Source of the DNA: Typhlomys cinereus
Lineage: Eukaryota > Chordata > Mammalia > Rodentia > Platacanthomyidae
NCBI GenBank assembly: GCA_023101885.1
Contig: JALPQD010000138.1
Coordinates: 922,542 to 986,541 of the forward strand
Direction: 5' to 3'
DNA length: 64,000 bases
The notes below the pieces were generated by a model, which made no database searches, had not been told where the DNA came from, and was given only the letters and a program-made list of their open reading frames with translations. Positions 34,001 through 45,420 of the stretch are shown piece by piece. Positions within the stretch are counted from its first letter, which is position 1, and every line of letters begins with the position of its first letter. The translations under genes and the position numbers were made by a program.

Positions 34001-36136
34001 TCTCCGAGTTCTCCTCATCTCTCTCTTTCCATCGACTAGGGATGTCCTTGCCCAGTCCCTCAGCCACAGCGATCAGACAGGGACAGGCCGCCAGATGCCT
34101 TCTGATCACATGACACAGAGCCCAGCCCCTTGCTCACCTGTACACATCATATTCAGGTCCCGGAGCCTTGTGACTCTCTATAAACATTTCAGGAGGGATG
34201 TAGCTGAGGGTGCCACGCAGAGCTGACCTCTCAATGTACTGCATCCGGGTCGACTGCTCCATCCACTTGGACAGGCCAAAGTCTGAAATCTGGGAGAAAG
34301 CCAGGTGCCATGGGCAGGATAGAAAAAAGGCCTTGCATTCCAAAAGCCAGCCCTGGTGCCTCCCCTGGTTCCCAACAGCATCTCCTGTTCCAGGGGAACA
34401 TTGGATTTTCTATTTCATGGTCTCTCCTGCTGTACCCCACACGACTTGGATGATCTAGAACAAGTTACTTATCTTCTAAGAGACTCAGTTTCCTCATGTG
34501 TAGAATGGAAACACTACGAGTACTGAGAGGGCCCCGGGCACTCAGTGAGGAGACATACACACAGCACTCACGGCACAGAGCTGGGACTTAGTAGCTGCTT
34601 GTCACTACGCAAGGACTCTGCAGACAGAGCTGTTATCTGGGGAGGGAGGGGACTTGTTCTTCTCATCTCCACAGACCCCAAAACACTCATGTCATAAAGA
34701 CTTCTCTCTCTGCTTCCAGCCTTCCTGTCATTCATTCACTATCGGGCCATTCAGTGAGTGGTAGCTAGGTTGAGTAACAGAGACATCCCTCCACTCTGTC
34801 ACCTCCAGATGGACATTCAGATGGAGTGTATACTTAATAAAAGTCTCATAGAAGGATTATATACTTGACATTGAGGTGAGCACCATGAAGAAGTAAGTGT
34901 AAGGGCGGAATATAAGAGTGTGCTGTTGGGGTAGATCAGGAAGACCTCCCCAAGATAAAGAGATTGGGGAACAGAATGTGTAGAAGTCATGGGGGCAGAA
35001 AAGAGTACGGCATGTTTTCGGAACTGGGGAAAAAGTCATTATGGCCTTTTTAGGGATTATCTTGTTGACATGCATCCCCACCCCCAAGCAAAGAATGGAA
35101 GAGATGGTGATAAATCTAACCATTTTAGAGATGGAAAACAGGAGGTCTGGGGTATCCTGACCCACTCAAGTTTTACACTTTAAACTTCACACTTCTTCTT
35201 ATCAGTCTCTGTTCTAGACGTGGCCTCTACTTTCTACATTTGTCCAAGAAGAGAATTGCTTAAACTCACGTCAGGCCAGCTGACAGGCTGGTGATCCCAC
35301 CGATCTGGGGTGGTCTACATGCAAGAGGACAAGGAGACCGGCCAGGACCCTCACCTTGACGTGCATGTTGTTGTCCAGCAGGATGTTGCCTGGCTTGAGG
35401 TCCAGGTGGAGTAGAGGTGGCTTAATGCTGTGCAGGAAGTTCATGGCCAAGCTGGTCTCGTGGATGATGCGGAACTTGATGGGCCAGCAGAGGCTGTGGG
35501 TGGGCAGCATCTTCTCCAGGGAGCCGTTGCCCATGAGCTCCATCACAATGCCCAGGGGCTGCTTGCACACCCCGTAGATGGACACGATGTGCTGGAACTT
35601 GACCTTCTCCATTTTCACTGCTTCCTCGATGAGGCAACTCACCTCCGAGCTGTGGAACACAGAGGGAGGGGGATGGAAGAAGGGGGAGCTGTCAATCACC
35701 AGAGCCAACAGCAGAGCACATGATACAAGCTGAAGGGACCCAGAGAAGTCTCGGGGAGTTTGGGAGGGAGTGGAGAAGACAGAGGGTTGCAGGATTACCC
35801 AGCAGGCAGCCTAGACGGAGGCTCCAGTGGTCACTAAGTCAGGGATAGGAGTTTGTAGCCTGTCTCCTCTGTACAATTGCTCGCAAAAAACCTGGAGCAC
35901 AGCCTGCCATTTATCCTGGTGGCTTGCTTACGCGCACAGCTCCCTCAGTAGATTTCGAGCCCCCGGAGGACCAATATTATACTTCATGCCTTGTTTTAAA
36001 ATCTCATCTGTTGCCATTTTGATTATGAAAGTAATACACCTCGACACAAACCTAGGGAATACAGAAAGCTTTGAAAGGGAATTAAATCACCAGCCCGTTA
36101 ACATTTTAGTATATGCTTTTATGATATGCTGTCAAG

Positions 36137-36177
<41 letters not shown>

Positions 36178-39100
36178 AACCTGAGCACTCTCCACATTGT
36201 TATTCTCCCAAAGCACGGTCTTTAGTGAATGCAGGGTATTCCACGTTATGGATGAACGATAATCAGGTCTCCGCAAAGCACACTGTACAATACATCTTCG
36301 TGGAAGTGGATGGGAAGTCGAGGTTTCAGGGGAGGACGTGCGACGTAAACATAGCAAACCGTCCGACTCATTTAGCTGTAGGTGCCTGGTAAATATGCAA
36401 ATTGTTACAGACTGGGGACTGTGGAGACGGGCATAAAGGAGAGACAGCATTTTTTTTAAATTACTTTATCTGTGCAGCTGTGATGGCCCTGTAGTTGACC
36501 GTAAGCTCTCAGGGAGGCACTGGGAAGCCAGCCAGAGAGCCCCAACCATGGAAACAGTCACCCACACTTCCAGGCATCAGAACAGTTGCTAGTGCAGGAC
36601 AAGCCTCTCTACTGTTAGATGGATCTGCCCACCAGCTCTGCGCCCATTTCGTTGCCCCCTCTCTATATCTTGGGTGAAGAGGAAGGGAAGTGGCTAAGGC
36701 ATGGGGCTGGGGTCTCACTGTCCTGACCTCAAAGCTTAGCTCCCTCACTCACATAGATGTGACTTTGGGCCAGAGGATTCTCTGGGCCTCAGTTTAAACC
36801 TGTAGAATGGGATAATATTTGGCATCCCCCCCCACACACACATACACACCTGTCCCTCACAGTTCCTGATCACACCAAAACTTCTTCAAAGGGCTCTCAC
36901 TCCCCCGTCCTGGCTGGCTGGGCCAGCGGCTGACTGAGCGCCAAGTGTCACTGTCAGCTTCCTGTCCAACGAGGCTGTCTTGCCTCTGCTGAGTGAGAGC
37001 CTTCTTCTGGCTCTCTCTCCCGCTTATCCCGCTTGCCTCCTCCCTGGCCCCTTTGCCCACCCAGACCACCTGGCTCATCGGGCGCTCTCCCCGCCTCTGT
37101 TCCACCTCTGCTTTCTCTGGCGGTCTGGACATCTCCACTTGGACACTGGATGTTTGAAATGTCTAAAGTTAGACTCCTGATCCTCCCAGAACACCAGCTC
37201 TTCCCTCAGTCTGGGCCAATGTCCTCCAACAAGGGCCTGGGGGGGGTCTTTGACCCCCTTGTCTCACTCCCACACCCAGCCCTTGGTGAATCCTATCAGC
37301 TGTATGGCTGAAAGACCCCATGAATGTGACCCCTCATCACCTCTGCCCCTTGCATCTTGGCTAAAGCCCCCTGAATAAACTCTCTGTTTCCTCTTTTTCC
37401 CACCCGAGTGATTCTCAGCCCAGCATCCTGAGTCATTCTTAAAAATGTGCACAGCCGTACATGAGTGTCCAGCTAGGAGCCTTTCAGCAGCCCACGTTTC
37501 ACTTCGAGAAGCAGCCAGAGGGCTTACGAAGGCCCACAGAGTCCTTCATAGTCTCCCCCGTCGCCCAGACACAGTTTACTGACTACTCCGTCTCTCACTC
37601 TGTTCCTGTTTCTTCCTGTCCTACCAGCATGCCAAGGACATCCCCACCACAGGACCTTTGAGCTTGCTGCCTAGAGAACACGTTCCCAGCAGCACCACAT
37701 GACTTGCCCTTTCATTTGCTTCAAATACCTACTCCGATGATTCCCAATTAGTATTTTATAAGCATGTCTGCAGGACAGCAACCCTACTTCAACTCTATCA
37801 GTCTTCATCTCTTTATTCAGGACTGGCCACGAATTCATATTTCTAGACCAAATGTGTTCTTGGAAAGCCAGACTCCTCAAAGCCTTGGGTACATTGACCA
37901 AGAAAGTGTTAGGTTACTATGCTATGAAAATTGCATTTGCTTATGTACTTGTTGATTTTCCCCATTAGAATAGAAGATCTATAAGGCCAGGGACTTGGGT
38001 TTGTTTACTGAGTGACTAGAATGGATGGTCTTAACCATGCCCTGATTTCCGTTACCATCTGAAGCAAACAGCCCGGAAATGTTAATGGATTCAGCGCCTG
38101 TTTTTCCTATGAATGTGAACTCGTCTCACACCGAGCAGATGTGTGGACCTAGCGTAGTTTTCCTTGGCCTGACTTTGTGCTGGCTTCTCTGCTAATGCTG
38201 TCATCCAACAAACATCTGCTGAACACCAACCATGTGCCAGGCATCCGTGGCAGACAAAACAGACACAAGCCCCCCGCTGTCAAGGAATGGATGATCTAAG
38301 TGGCTCCCTTGGTAAACCAAGCGGTGTGCACATTGTATAGACCTTGACACACACCCTCCCCATCCTTTCCCCTATCAGCCAGCACTGATCTCCCTTCTTC
38401 TTTCTCTATCTCATTCCAATCTAGGTCTCCATCATATCTTACTGGAGGATATCATTCTCCTGACAAGACCAGTATCCAATCCACCTCCTCTAATCCATTC
38501 TTCCTGCTGCACATCTGACCGCCCTCCACATACCTCCCTAACCTGGTTGCAAACCTTCCCCTGCTCCTTCACTCTCTCAGCTTGAGTCATGACGGACCTC
38601 TTCCCATCCTACCATGTCCTGTCCAGCCACCGGTCTCCTGCATGGAAACGACCTCCTCATCCTTCTCACTCACTTAGCACAGTCATTTCTGAACATTCCA
38701 GCTCTAGTGTAACTTCCTCACAGAAGAAGCCTTTCCTTATCTCAGCCACACTCTCAGCTCTCATGCATCTCAATGTAGCACACTTACATTATGCACTTAC
38801 CCTTTCTTTCCCTTTGGTCCAAGAGCTCAGTAGAGCAGTGGCCTGTTGCAGCCATTATTTCTGCCCAGGGTCCAGTATGGTGTCAGAAACATAGTGGAAA
38901 AGCAATGAGTATTTGTCAAGTGGATGAATGAGTGAATGAATGTTTGAACAGACGGCAGGGAGATCTAGTAAAGTAATGCGTGTAACACTCCAAGTATAGC
39001 ACTTCACATATAATGGGTATTAATTACCATTCATTTCCTTCCCTCTTCCCCTCAGGAATCCCGAGAGGCTGGGTAGGAACAGTGGTGGGAGTTAAGTTAA

Positions 39101-40249
39101 CACCGTCATCCCACAGTAGAGTTCATTTTAAAGGTTATACAGGATTTGGGCAAATTCTACAACTGTTTGCCCCTGCTCCATAACCAACAGCTTTCTAAGC
39201 AGAGAAAAGAGCAAGGGGCAGCCGATGGGAGAGATAGGGGAATGCTAGACCACAGAGAACATGACAACCGCCATCCAAGAAAGATGCCACTGGACATCTA
39301 GTCCGTTTCCCAGGAGGCTCGGGGAGAGGACATGCTTTCGTGCTCAGACCTAGCATCCTGAATATCTGCTCTCCATCTCTCTGGGGAAGTCAGCGGGGGT
39401 GGGGGATGGTCTCCCAGCAAGAAGAAAGAGCAATATGTGGCTATAACACCCACGACAGCAGCCAGGGATCAGAACAGTACAGATCTCAGGACCCTACACA
39501 AGACCCTCCATGAGGACCTATGTGAGAACTGGCAAGTGGTCCGAGCAGGTTTCTCCCTTGTGGAAGGACAGGGGTGTGGCATCAGCTACCTGGTAGTATC
39601 CTGCTGGGGCACTGCCCAGTCTCCAAGCCTCATCAGCAGTGGCTGGCAGGGAAGGTAAAAGGTGGCTCCCTACACCGGCCAGGAAATAAAGTGCCATCTC
39701 TCAGGAAGCCCGCCCTCCCCTGGGGGAAGGAAGGTGTACCGGCATCATCGGCTCTGGGGAAGGAGGCAGGAAAAGTCTGAGAAGTCAGACAGACAAATAC
39801 ATTAAAAACAAAAAACAACAGGGTAGTTCTTATTCACCCTGGTGACCTGGGTGGATGCCACAAACAGGAACTGTTTGTCTACTATATTTCAGGTGCAAAG
39901 AAAGAAGGTGCCCAGCCTGGAGCACTTGGGCTACCGGGTTTAATGCGGAGGAGCTATGGAAACAGTTCTCAGCCTCTACTCAAGCCCACCCCTGCCTTGG
40001 GGCTCCCTAGGCCAAAAGCTTGTGTGCCTCAGTTTCTCCCCCGTGTCTGGGGGGCGGCGGCTACCTGGTGGCTTCCTGCTGGAGGCAGGGGGAGCACTTG
40101 ATGGCGTACTGAGTCCTCCAGCGCTTGTGCCGCGCCTGGAACACCTGGCCGAAGCCACCGCTGGCTACTCGGCGCCAGTCTTCATCGAAGTCGTCCCGCG
40201 TGAAGATGGTGAGCCCGCCCAGGCGGCGCTCCATGGGGTCGGCTGCCAT
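29742..40249 (-). CDS. ANKK1: ANKK1, ankyrin repeat and kinase domain protein (whole coding span, eight exons)
   Basis: ANKK1 belongs to the RIP-kinase family; its substrates are poorly known. Exons on the minus strand are 40065-40249, 35355-35649, 34138-34289, 33854-33903, 33150-33305, 32568-32686, 31845-31881 and 29742-31046. Allowing for one extra base in the last exon they give 2298 nt, or 765 residues plus stop, the human length. The kinase domain shows the Gly loop SGGFGQV (30-36), the ATP lysine in YAIK (Lys51), HLD instead of HRD in the catalytic loop (143-145, then LKPGN), DFG (163-165) and IPPE. From about residue 360 a run of ankyrin repeats (many TPLHLA motifs) continues to the C terminus. 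All introns are GT-AG and all phases agree. Defect: a +1 insertion near 30789. The gene is convergent with DRD2. Confidence 0.96.
31047..31844 (-). other. ANKK1: ANKK1 intron 7
   Basis: About 0.8 kb bounded by GTGAGT and CTAGCAG on the minus strand. I see no recognisable element. Confidence 0.85.
31845..31881 (-). CDS. ANKK1: ANKK1 exon 7 (37 bp)
   Basis: This microexon encodes ASEEGNRELEDS plus the first base of Asp332. Acceptor CCTCAG, donor GTGAGT. It aligns with the human linker ..ISQELMDSDSG.. between the kinase and ankyrin regions; the phase (0 in, 1 out) matches both neighbours. Confidence 0.9.
31882..32567 (-). other. ANKK1: ANKK1 intron 6
   Basis: About 0.7 kb with clean GT-AG ends. 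No repeat is recognised. Confidence 0.85.
32568..32686 (-). CDS. ANKK1: ANKK1 exon 6 (119 bp)
   Basis: It completes Asp280 and encodes VTMETDILLSLLQSPV.. to ..SLPRPRK, the end of the kinase fold and the start of the linker. It corresponds to human DITIETDILLSLLQS. Acceptor GAGCAG, donor GTGAGT. Confidence 0.93.
32687..33149 (-). other. ANKK1: ANKK1 intron 5
   Basis: About 0.46 kb. The donor is GTGCCC, weaker than the other ANKK1 donors. No repeat is recognised. Confidence 0.82.
33150..33305 (-). CDS. ANKK1: ANKK1 exon 5 (156 bp)
   Basis: It encodes the C-lobe segment (G)LNMMNIIIRVAAGMRPSLQ.. to ..DPKKRPCFL plus the first base of Asp280. It includes the conserved kinase subdomain XI Arg in KKRP. 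Acceptor CTCACAG. Confidence 0.95.
33306..33853 (-). other. ANKK1: ANKK1 intron 4
   Basis: About 0.55 kb with a CT-rich patch (about 33635-33700, GA-rich on the ANKK1 strand). GT-AG ends. Confidence 0.85.
33854..33903 (-). CDS. ANKK1: ANKK1 exon 4 (50 bp)
   Basis: It encodes (S)FGIVVWELLTQKKPYA plus the first base of Gly228, the kinase subdomain IX helix. Acceptor CACTGCAG, donor GTAGTA. Confidence 0.95.
33904..34137 (-). other. ANKK1: ANKK1 intron 3
   Basis: A 234-bp intron with donor GTGAGC. Nothing unusual. Confidence 0.9.
34138..34289 (-). CDS. ANKK1: ANKK1 exon 3 (152 bp)
   Basis: It encodes ISDFGLSKWMEQ.. to ..GPEYDVY plus two bases of Ser211, that is the DFG motif, activation loop and IPPE (APE-like) motif. 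Acceptor TCCCAG, donor GTGAGC. Confidence 0.96.
34290..35354 (-). other. ANKK1: ANKK1 intron 2
   Basis: About 1.07 kb. A MIR-like fragment is visible at about 34455-34545 ('acaagttacttatcttctaagagactcagtttcctcatgtgtagaatgg'). Confidence 0.8.
35355..35649 (-). CDS. ANKK1: ANKK1 exon 2 (295 bp)
   Basis: It encodes residues 62-160: SSEVSCLIEEAVKMEKVKF.. (αC helix with the Glu that pairs with Lys51), the hinge, ..FLHSIKPPLLHLDLKPGN.. (catalytic loop with HLD in place of HRD) to ..DNNMHVK. Acceptor TTCCACAG, donor GTGAGG. Confidence 0.96.
36141..36175. repeat. (CT)n microsatellite
   Basis: About 17 uninterrupted CT units in ANKK1 intron 1. Confidence 0.95.
37600..38030 (+). repeat. L2-like LINE fragment
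   Basis: The order 'acaggacctttgagcttgctgcctagagaacacgttccc', 'catttgcttcaaatacctactccgatgattccc' and 'attagaatagaagatctataaggccagggacttggg' follows the 3' end of L2 (Cys-rich part, then 'gaatgtaagctcc..gagggcagggac'). Diverged; called by eye. Confidence 0.5.
38350..38945 (+). repeat. L2-like LINE 3' end
   Basis: It has 'agtgtaacttcctcacagaagaagcctttccttatctcagccacac', 'ttggtccaagagctcagtagagcag' and a terminal 'gagtatttgtcaagtggatgaatgagtgaatgaatg', which is the characteristic L2 tail. Confidence 0.6.
40065..40249 (-). CDS. ANKK1: ANKK1 exon 1, coding part
   Basis: It encodes MAADPMERRLGGLTIFTRDD.. to ..CSPCLQQEAT plus two bases of Ser62. It carries the Gly loop SGGFGQVFQ and Lys51. I chose the ATG at 40249 because human ANKK1 also starts MAADP. 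The frame stays open upstream to an in-frame ATG at 40543 and a second ATG lies at 40234, but neither fits the family. Donor GTAGCC. Confidence 0.93.
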
Positions 40250-40430
40250 CGGCCCCGCACAGCAGCCCGGCCCTTCCTTCGCACCGCGCGGGGGCTGCAA
40301 GCTGGGCGGTCCCGGGAGCCTTCCTTCCTGCTTCTCTGGTCCGGGAGGGTGGCTAAGGATGGCGAGGTGAGCGGCCCTCTCTCCTGCCCCGCCTTCGGAG
40401 GCGGGGAAAACCCAGCCAGCCCTTAAACCT
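40250..40430 (-). promoter_or_regulatory. ANKK1: Possible ANKK1 promoter / 5' UTR
   Basis: This G+C-rich stretch lies just upstream of the start codon. Two facing GC-box-like motifs (CCCCGCC at 40387-40393 and GAGGCGGGG at 40398-40406) form a short inverted repeat, and TTTAAGG lies at about 40421-40427 on the minus strand. The transcription start is not determinable from sequence alone. Confidence 0.35.
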
Positions 40431-41827
40431 GGAACTCTGGCAGGAGTTGGGACGGGAATAGGGGACGTCCCTTGCAGGCACCGCATCCTTAGTCTCAGCC
40501 AGCCCAGCCAGCCCAGCTGACAGGGACAGGCAGGGGCCTGCAACTGAAAACTACAGCTGGTTTTATTGCACTTCAGCGTTGAGTGGAAGACAGTCCTGTT
40601 GGTTCATGTCTTGGAGATGCCCACCTGCAGAGGGCGTGGGCAAGTATCAAGTCCCCAGTATTCTGCAGCAAGCAGGATGTGCACACCATCTTCTGGTGTG
40701 AATATCTTGGTCTGACAGGCTCAGCGCTTCCTTTGCTAGGATTGTTTGTTTCTTAACTAATCTTAACAAGCTCAAGGTCACCCAGGAGGGTCAAAAGAGC
40801 AGAGTGGAGTATAAGGCTGGACTCCCTCTGCAAGAAACTGCTTACTGGAACAGTCCTTGGCCCTAAGCGTAGAATTGGATCCTGTTCTTGGGGGGGGGAT
40901 CGATACCTTGTTACCAGAGGTTGCTAGAGAGCAAGCCTCAGAGAGCAATCACATCTGCTGGAGGAAGAGCAGAGTGGAGAGAGCCTCGGAGCAGAGCTGT
41001 GCTGAGAATCTGACCTGAGAGCTCAGGGTAGACTTAGGTCCGAGGGGAAGTGAATGTCCCTGTAAAGTCACATGTGACTGCTGGACAGATAGGAAGCCCT
41101 GCTGTGGGTACAGGTAGCCAGATGGCAGAGTGTGGTGGTCCGTGTTTATTGCCAACCTGACACCTTGACTCCAGGCCCACCTGACAGATGTTAAGGCAGG
41201 TCTTGGTGCCCACCTGTAGGAAAATTTCTTGATTGGTAAAGAGGCAACTAGTGGAAAGTATATCAAGGGTACCAGCAGTGAGAAAAGGAAATCTCATTCC
41301 TGGCTTAAAAAAAAAAAAAGCATGGAAGGCTGAGAGGAGTTAAAGTCATGGGAAACAGAGGTAGAGAAATCCACTGGCACTTCCTGGAGACCCTCAAGGA
41401 ATAAGACCCTCAAGGGATTTTCTGTTTATATTGGAAGTGTCTCATGTATGGACAGTCTCTCTCTGGCCCACAGTAAATAACAGGCATGTTAATTCTCTAG
41501 TTTTCAGGCTGGTCATCCAACACACACTGGAAGCTAGGAGAGCTCTCCTCCCAACCGATCAGAAATCCATGCCTGGATTTACGTACAGATTCCCAGCTGC
41601 CTGGATATAAATAAAATCTGACAGGCCTGAGCAGATTTTTACCATTTTCCCTCCAGGAGAACAGTGGACTTGCCTACCCATTTAGGCCCAAGTTTTCTCT
41701 ATATTTCTAGCTCTGTGTGTTTCTTTTTCTTTCGGCCTTATAATATTTCTCAGCCCTGGGACAGACGGCTTATGGGTCACCATGCTTGGACATGATAAGC
41801 TTAGAGAACTTTTAAGAAGGGAGAATA

Positions 41828-41925
41828 GGGTTGGAGAGCTGGCTCAGAGGTTAAGACTCTACCTCGCAAGCAGAAGGTCCTGAGTTTGGATCCCAGATCC
41901 CACAAAAAAATGCCAGGTAGAAATG
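41828..41925 (+). repeat. tRNA-derived SINE (same family as the copy at 51.1 kb)
   Basis: The head 'ggttggagagctggctcagaggttaagactct..gcaagcagaaggtcctgagtttggatcccagatcccac' contains A- and B-box-like sequence of a B2/B3-type SINE and aligns with 51114 onward. Confidence 0.65.
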
Positions 41926-42164
41926 GTGGTGAAGGAAAAAGGAGGTAGAAGAAATCCAGGTTGATTCCTGAAGTCACCCAGGGCAGGCAGAAATGTCTCA
42001 GAGAAGCAGTGGCAGTGCATGGCATGGGCTCTCTTCCTTCCACTGTGGGCAGAGTCTTGGCCATAGCCAGGGATGCAGGTAAAGAGAGAAGAAGGCATCC
42101 CGATGATGTAGGGACCATCTTTGGTCCATGGGACCAGGGAAGTTAGAAGACCTTGAACAGATGG

Positions 42165-42515
42165 TGCGTGGTTTGAATACAAGTTGTCCTTCACAGGCGC
42201 AAGTGTTTGACTCCTTAGTTGATGTTTGGGAAGACTGTGGCAACTTTAGTAGGGGAAGTCTTGCTGGAGAAGGCACATCACAGGGGGTGGGCCTTGAGGT
42301 TGGCTAGTCCCACCCTGCAGTCCCGAGAAGTCTGCCCTTGCAGCAGCTCACCCAGCTTCCATGATGTTTGCAGTGACTTGAGCCTCCTTCAGCTTCTGCT
42401 AGTCAGTCATACTTTTCTCTCCATATAAAGGACTGGATCTCCCTTCTGGAATCATAAGCCAAATAAATCTCCTTTCTCCCCTTAAGTGATGTTTCACAGC
42501 AACAGAGAAGAGTAA
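42165..42515 (+). mobile_element. MaLR/ORR1-like solo LTR
   Basis: It starts 'tggtgcgtggtttgaatacaa', continues 'caagtgtttgactcctt..gggaagactgtggcaactttagtaggggaagtcttgctgga' and ends 'gccaaataaatctcctttctccccttaagtgatgtttcacagcaacagagaagagtaactggtgca'. The order follows rodent ORR1/MT LTRs, including the AATAAA near the R/U5 part. Confidence 0.6.
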
Positions 42516-44964
42516 CTGGTGCAGATGGGAGCTCTGGGTGAGTGGGTCAATGCCTAGAGGAAGGTGCTGCTGACAAGCAGGGGTACTTACCTGTAACCTG
42601 CATTAGGGCAGGTGGGCTGAAGCCCATGGGAAACTGCTAGAGTGACCAAGTAAGTCATAGAAGGAAATGGGCCATTGGCCTAGATCGCTAGATCCTCTTA
42701 CGAATGCTGTAGATCCACCAGACTCCTAGGGATCAGTACTATGAGGGAGGAGCAGGAACACAGTGGGAGCTGGACAGCTCACTCTTCCCATAACATTTTA
42801 CATGCACCTTCTGGGATGAATGATTGAGGAGCAGAGGTTGGGCCTGGAAATAGTTGTCATGGGGAACCAGCGACAGCCGTTATGGACTGAGCACTAACTT
42901 TGCCCCAGCACCAGTACTACTTTGCCTATTTCATGTACTTTATGGGCATTTTTGTTTTAAATCTGCAGCAAAGTCATGAGGTGAAAATCTTCCTATACAT
43001 GTGTGTATTATGTGACTATGTATGTGTAAGAGTGCTTATGCATGCAGGTGGAAGTCAGAGATCAACCATGGTTGTTGTCTTCAGGTGCTGTTGACCATTT
43101 TATCAGCAAAAGAGCTGAATAGAAATCAATAAGTAATCAATGACTACATATCTGCTAACCCAGGTCTCTTGGTTCCTGTGGAAATGGACTAAGAGTGTTT
43201 AGTGTGGAGCCATATGTGGGAGCTTTAAGGAATACAGCAGAAGCCTTTGGGCAGTAGGTAACTCGTAACCTAATACAGGAAGGGTCACCAGTTCAAACCC
43301 TGGATTTGCCAGATGGAAAGAAGGAACACAGGAGAAAGAGAAGGAAGAGTCATGCTCTTTGGAAGAGCGTAGAGGTGATGGAATCGAGAGCAAGACATTT
43401 GCCCCGAAGATGATGTCAAAGAGAGGGTCCCAACCTACTCGGGCTGAAGCAAGACAGGTTCCCCCTGAAGCAGCCTGGTCTGACGAGTGGAGGTTCTGAA
43501 CACAAGAAGACATTGTGCCAGATAGAAGTGGAGAGAGGGGGATAAAGATTCTCACCTTCTGCTTGGTGGGTGGGAATGGAGACTGGGAAGGTGCCCAGTC
43601 CCCTGGCCCTGAGAACGCCTGACTCAGACCTGGACAGACCTGGACCTCAAGACCAAGCTGCTGAAGGAAGTAGCCGGGGTGAATCTCCTGACTCAGTTCA
43701 GCAGGCCTCTGGCCCGGAGACTTACAGCAGCCGCGGCTCTCCAGAGACTGCAACAACCAGGAAGCACCTGGGCTGCATGCAGAATGGTCACAGGCTCATC
43801 AGAGGAAGCCTGGTTCCTGCGGAGGGGACATCCAAGGCTCCATGATCCCAAGTAAAGCACCGAGGGGAGTTTCTCACCAGTGTGGAGGTGTAGAGATTTG
43901 CAGGGTGTCATTACCCTGAACCACCTGTTGAACGACTTCAGGTTCATGCACCTTTGGGCTTCTGAGGAATCAGCAACATGCATAGAGGGTACCATTTACC
44001 TACAGTGGCTGAAATCATGAGATTGCACGTGTGCTCTTCCTTTGATATTTCTGGATTAGGCCAGGGCAAAAGTCCAGAAATCTCTAGATGAGATTGAGAA
44101 GAGATAAGTTTCCTGGTACACAGAGGCCGACACTCCTGCATCCCCTGCGAGTCAGTGAAATGAGGGTGGGAGACTCTGGAAAGAGAGAGGTTAAGCCACA
44201 GCCAGTGAGCAGAGAGGAGAAAATCAGGGACGGATGAGAGGGGGTGAGGGAGGGGGAAGCGGGGATGCTCATGCTTAGTCAGGAGCAGTATCGGATGATA
44301 AGATTGTTAGGTCTAACCAGGACACATACTCTCCAGAGGGAACTAGAAACACTAGTCAAGCGTTTTGCTCCAAGAGACTCAAGAGTCCTTCCCATTGTCC
44401 GCCATCGATGGAGTTTATTTTGGTGAATGTTTTCTTAGAACCTAAATTTTTCAGCCTGCCACTCCCAGATCTGTGAACAGGCCAAGTTGTTCGGCAATCC
44501 TCTGGGCAGTGCTGAAATCCACCGGAGCCTTTCCCCAAACCAGAAGCACGAGTTATTGCATATAAGGAAGTTCCTGACTGTCCCCATTCTCCACCCACAA
44601 ATGTGTCACAGAGGACATCAGCAGATACATGTCCTGACAGGTTCCAACCTCTGGTAGCCGGGGTGCTGAAGAGAGAGTAAGGCCCATCACGCTGAAGGAA
44701 TGCGTGGGGGAAGCTGGGGTACCTGCCTGGGAAGTAGAAGAGAGAGGCAGGAAGGGGGAGGAGGAGGAAGGATGGGGCAAGAGCAGCAGAGGTGAACTGC
44801 AAGAGCATATGACTCATCAGGTCTGTGTTCTGTTGCTGGACCCTCACCGTGTTCCCAGACCTCGCTGGGGTTCCCTTTAGCGCAGAAGGCTTTGATAGTA
44901 TAATATCCACTCCACTCCCCCTGCTTTACGCAAAGGCAAATCCAAGTAGTCATGGGTTTATTTT

Positions 44965-45190
44965 GGTGCTTGTGTGTACTGCTCTGTGCATGTATGTGTG
45001 CATGTGTGTGTGGCAGCCAAAGGACGATGGTGGGTATCTTCCTCTATCACTCCCCATCTCTCACTGAACCTGGAGCTCTCTGAGTGGCAAGACCACAAGC
45101 CAGTGAGGTCTAGGGGTCTGCCTGTCTCCCTGACCTCCAGCACTGGGTTACAGGAACATGCCATTGCATGGCACTTGTTACATAGGTACT
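44965..45190 (-). repeat. B4-like SINE, reverse, partial
   Basis: TG-rich start, then 'ctctcactgaacctggagctctctgagtggcaagaccacaagccagtgaggtctaggggtctgcctgtctccctgacctccagcactgggttacaggaacatgcc', the complement of the B1-like part of B4. The tRNA-like head is missing. Confidence 0.55.
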
Positions 45191-45279
45191 AGGTCTACAC
45201 CAAGTCTTTAGATCATCTGTGCATGGATTTAAATATGAAATAGAAATATAAAACTTCTAGAAAAAAATACTCTTTTTCC

Positions 45280-45420
45280 TTGTTGGGTCTCACTACATAT
45301 TCTCTGTTGGCTTTGGGATCACCATGTGGCCCAAGCTGACCTTGAGTGCATGACCTTCCTATCTCTGCCTCCCAAGTGATGGCATTACAGGAGCGCACCA
45401 TTATCTTGGGCTCAAGAAAA
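45280..45420 (-). repeat. B1-like SINE, reverse
   Basis: 'gtctcactacatattc..ttgggatcaccatgtggcccaagctgaccttgagtgcatgacc..tctgcctcccaagtgatggcattacagg' is the complement of B1 (7SL-derived). Confidence 0.65.

Larger units (their letters stand above)
35650..40064 (-). other. ANKK1: ANKK1 intron 1
   Basis: About 4.4 kb. It contains a (CT)n run (36141-36175), MIR-like text near 36700-36830, two L2-like fragments (about 37600-38030 and 38350-38945) and a small CA patch near 36830-36850. The remaining sequence between about 38.95 and 40.06 kb looks unique. No exon is apparent. Confidence 0.8.

Noticed and set aside
40250..40543. In-frame upstream ATG at 40543 that would extend ANKK1 by 98 residues
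   Set aside because: Human ANKK1 starts MAADP, matching the ATG at 40249; the upstream frame is proline-rich, has no known domain and is probably promoter/5' UTR.
42470..42490. AATAAA near 42.46 kb as a gene poly(A) signal
   Set aside because: It lies within the R/U5-like part of an LTR and no plus-strand gene precedes it.
43245..43320. Possible tRNA gene
   Set aside because: A B-box-like sequence is present but I could not form a cloverleaf with proper stems; a tRNA-derived SINE is more likely.
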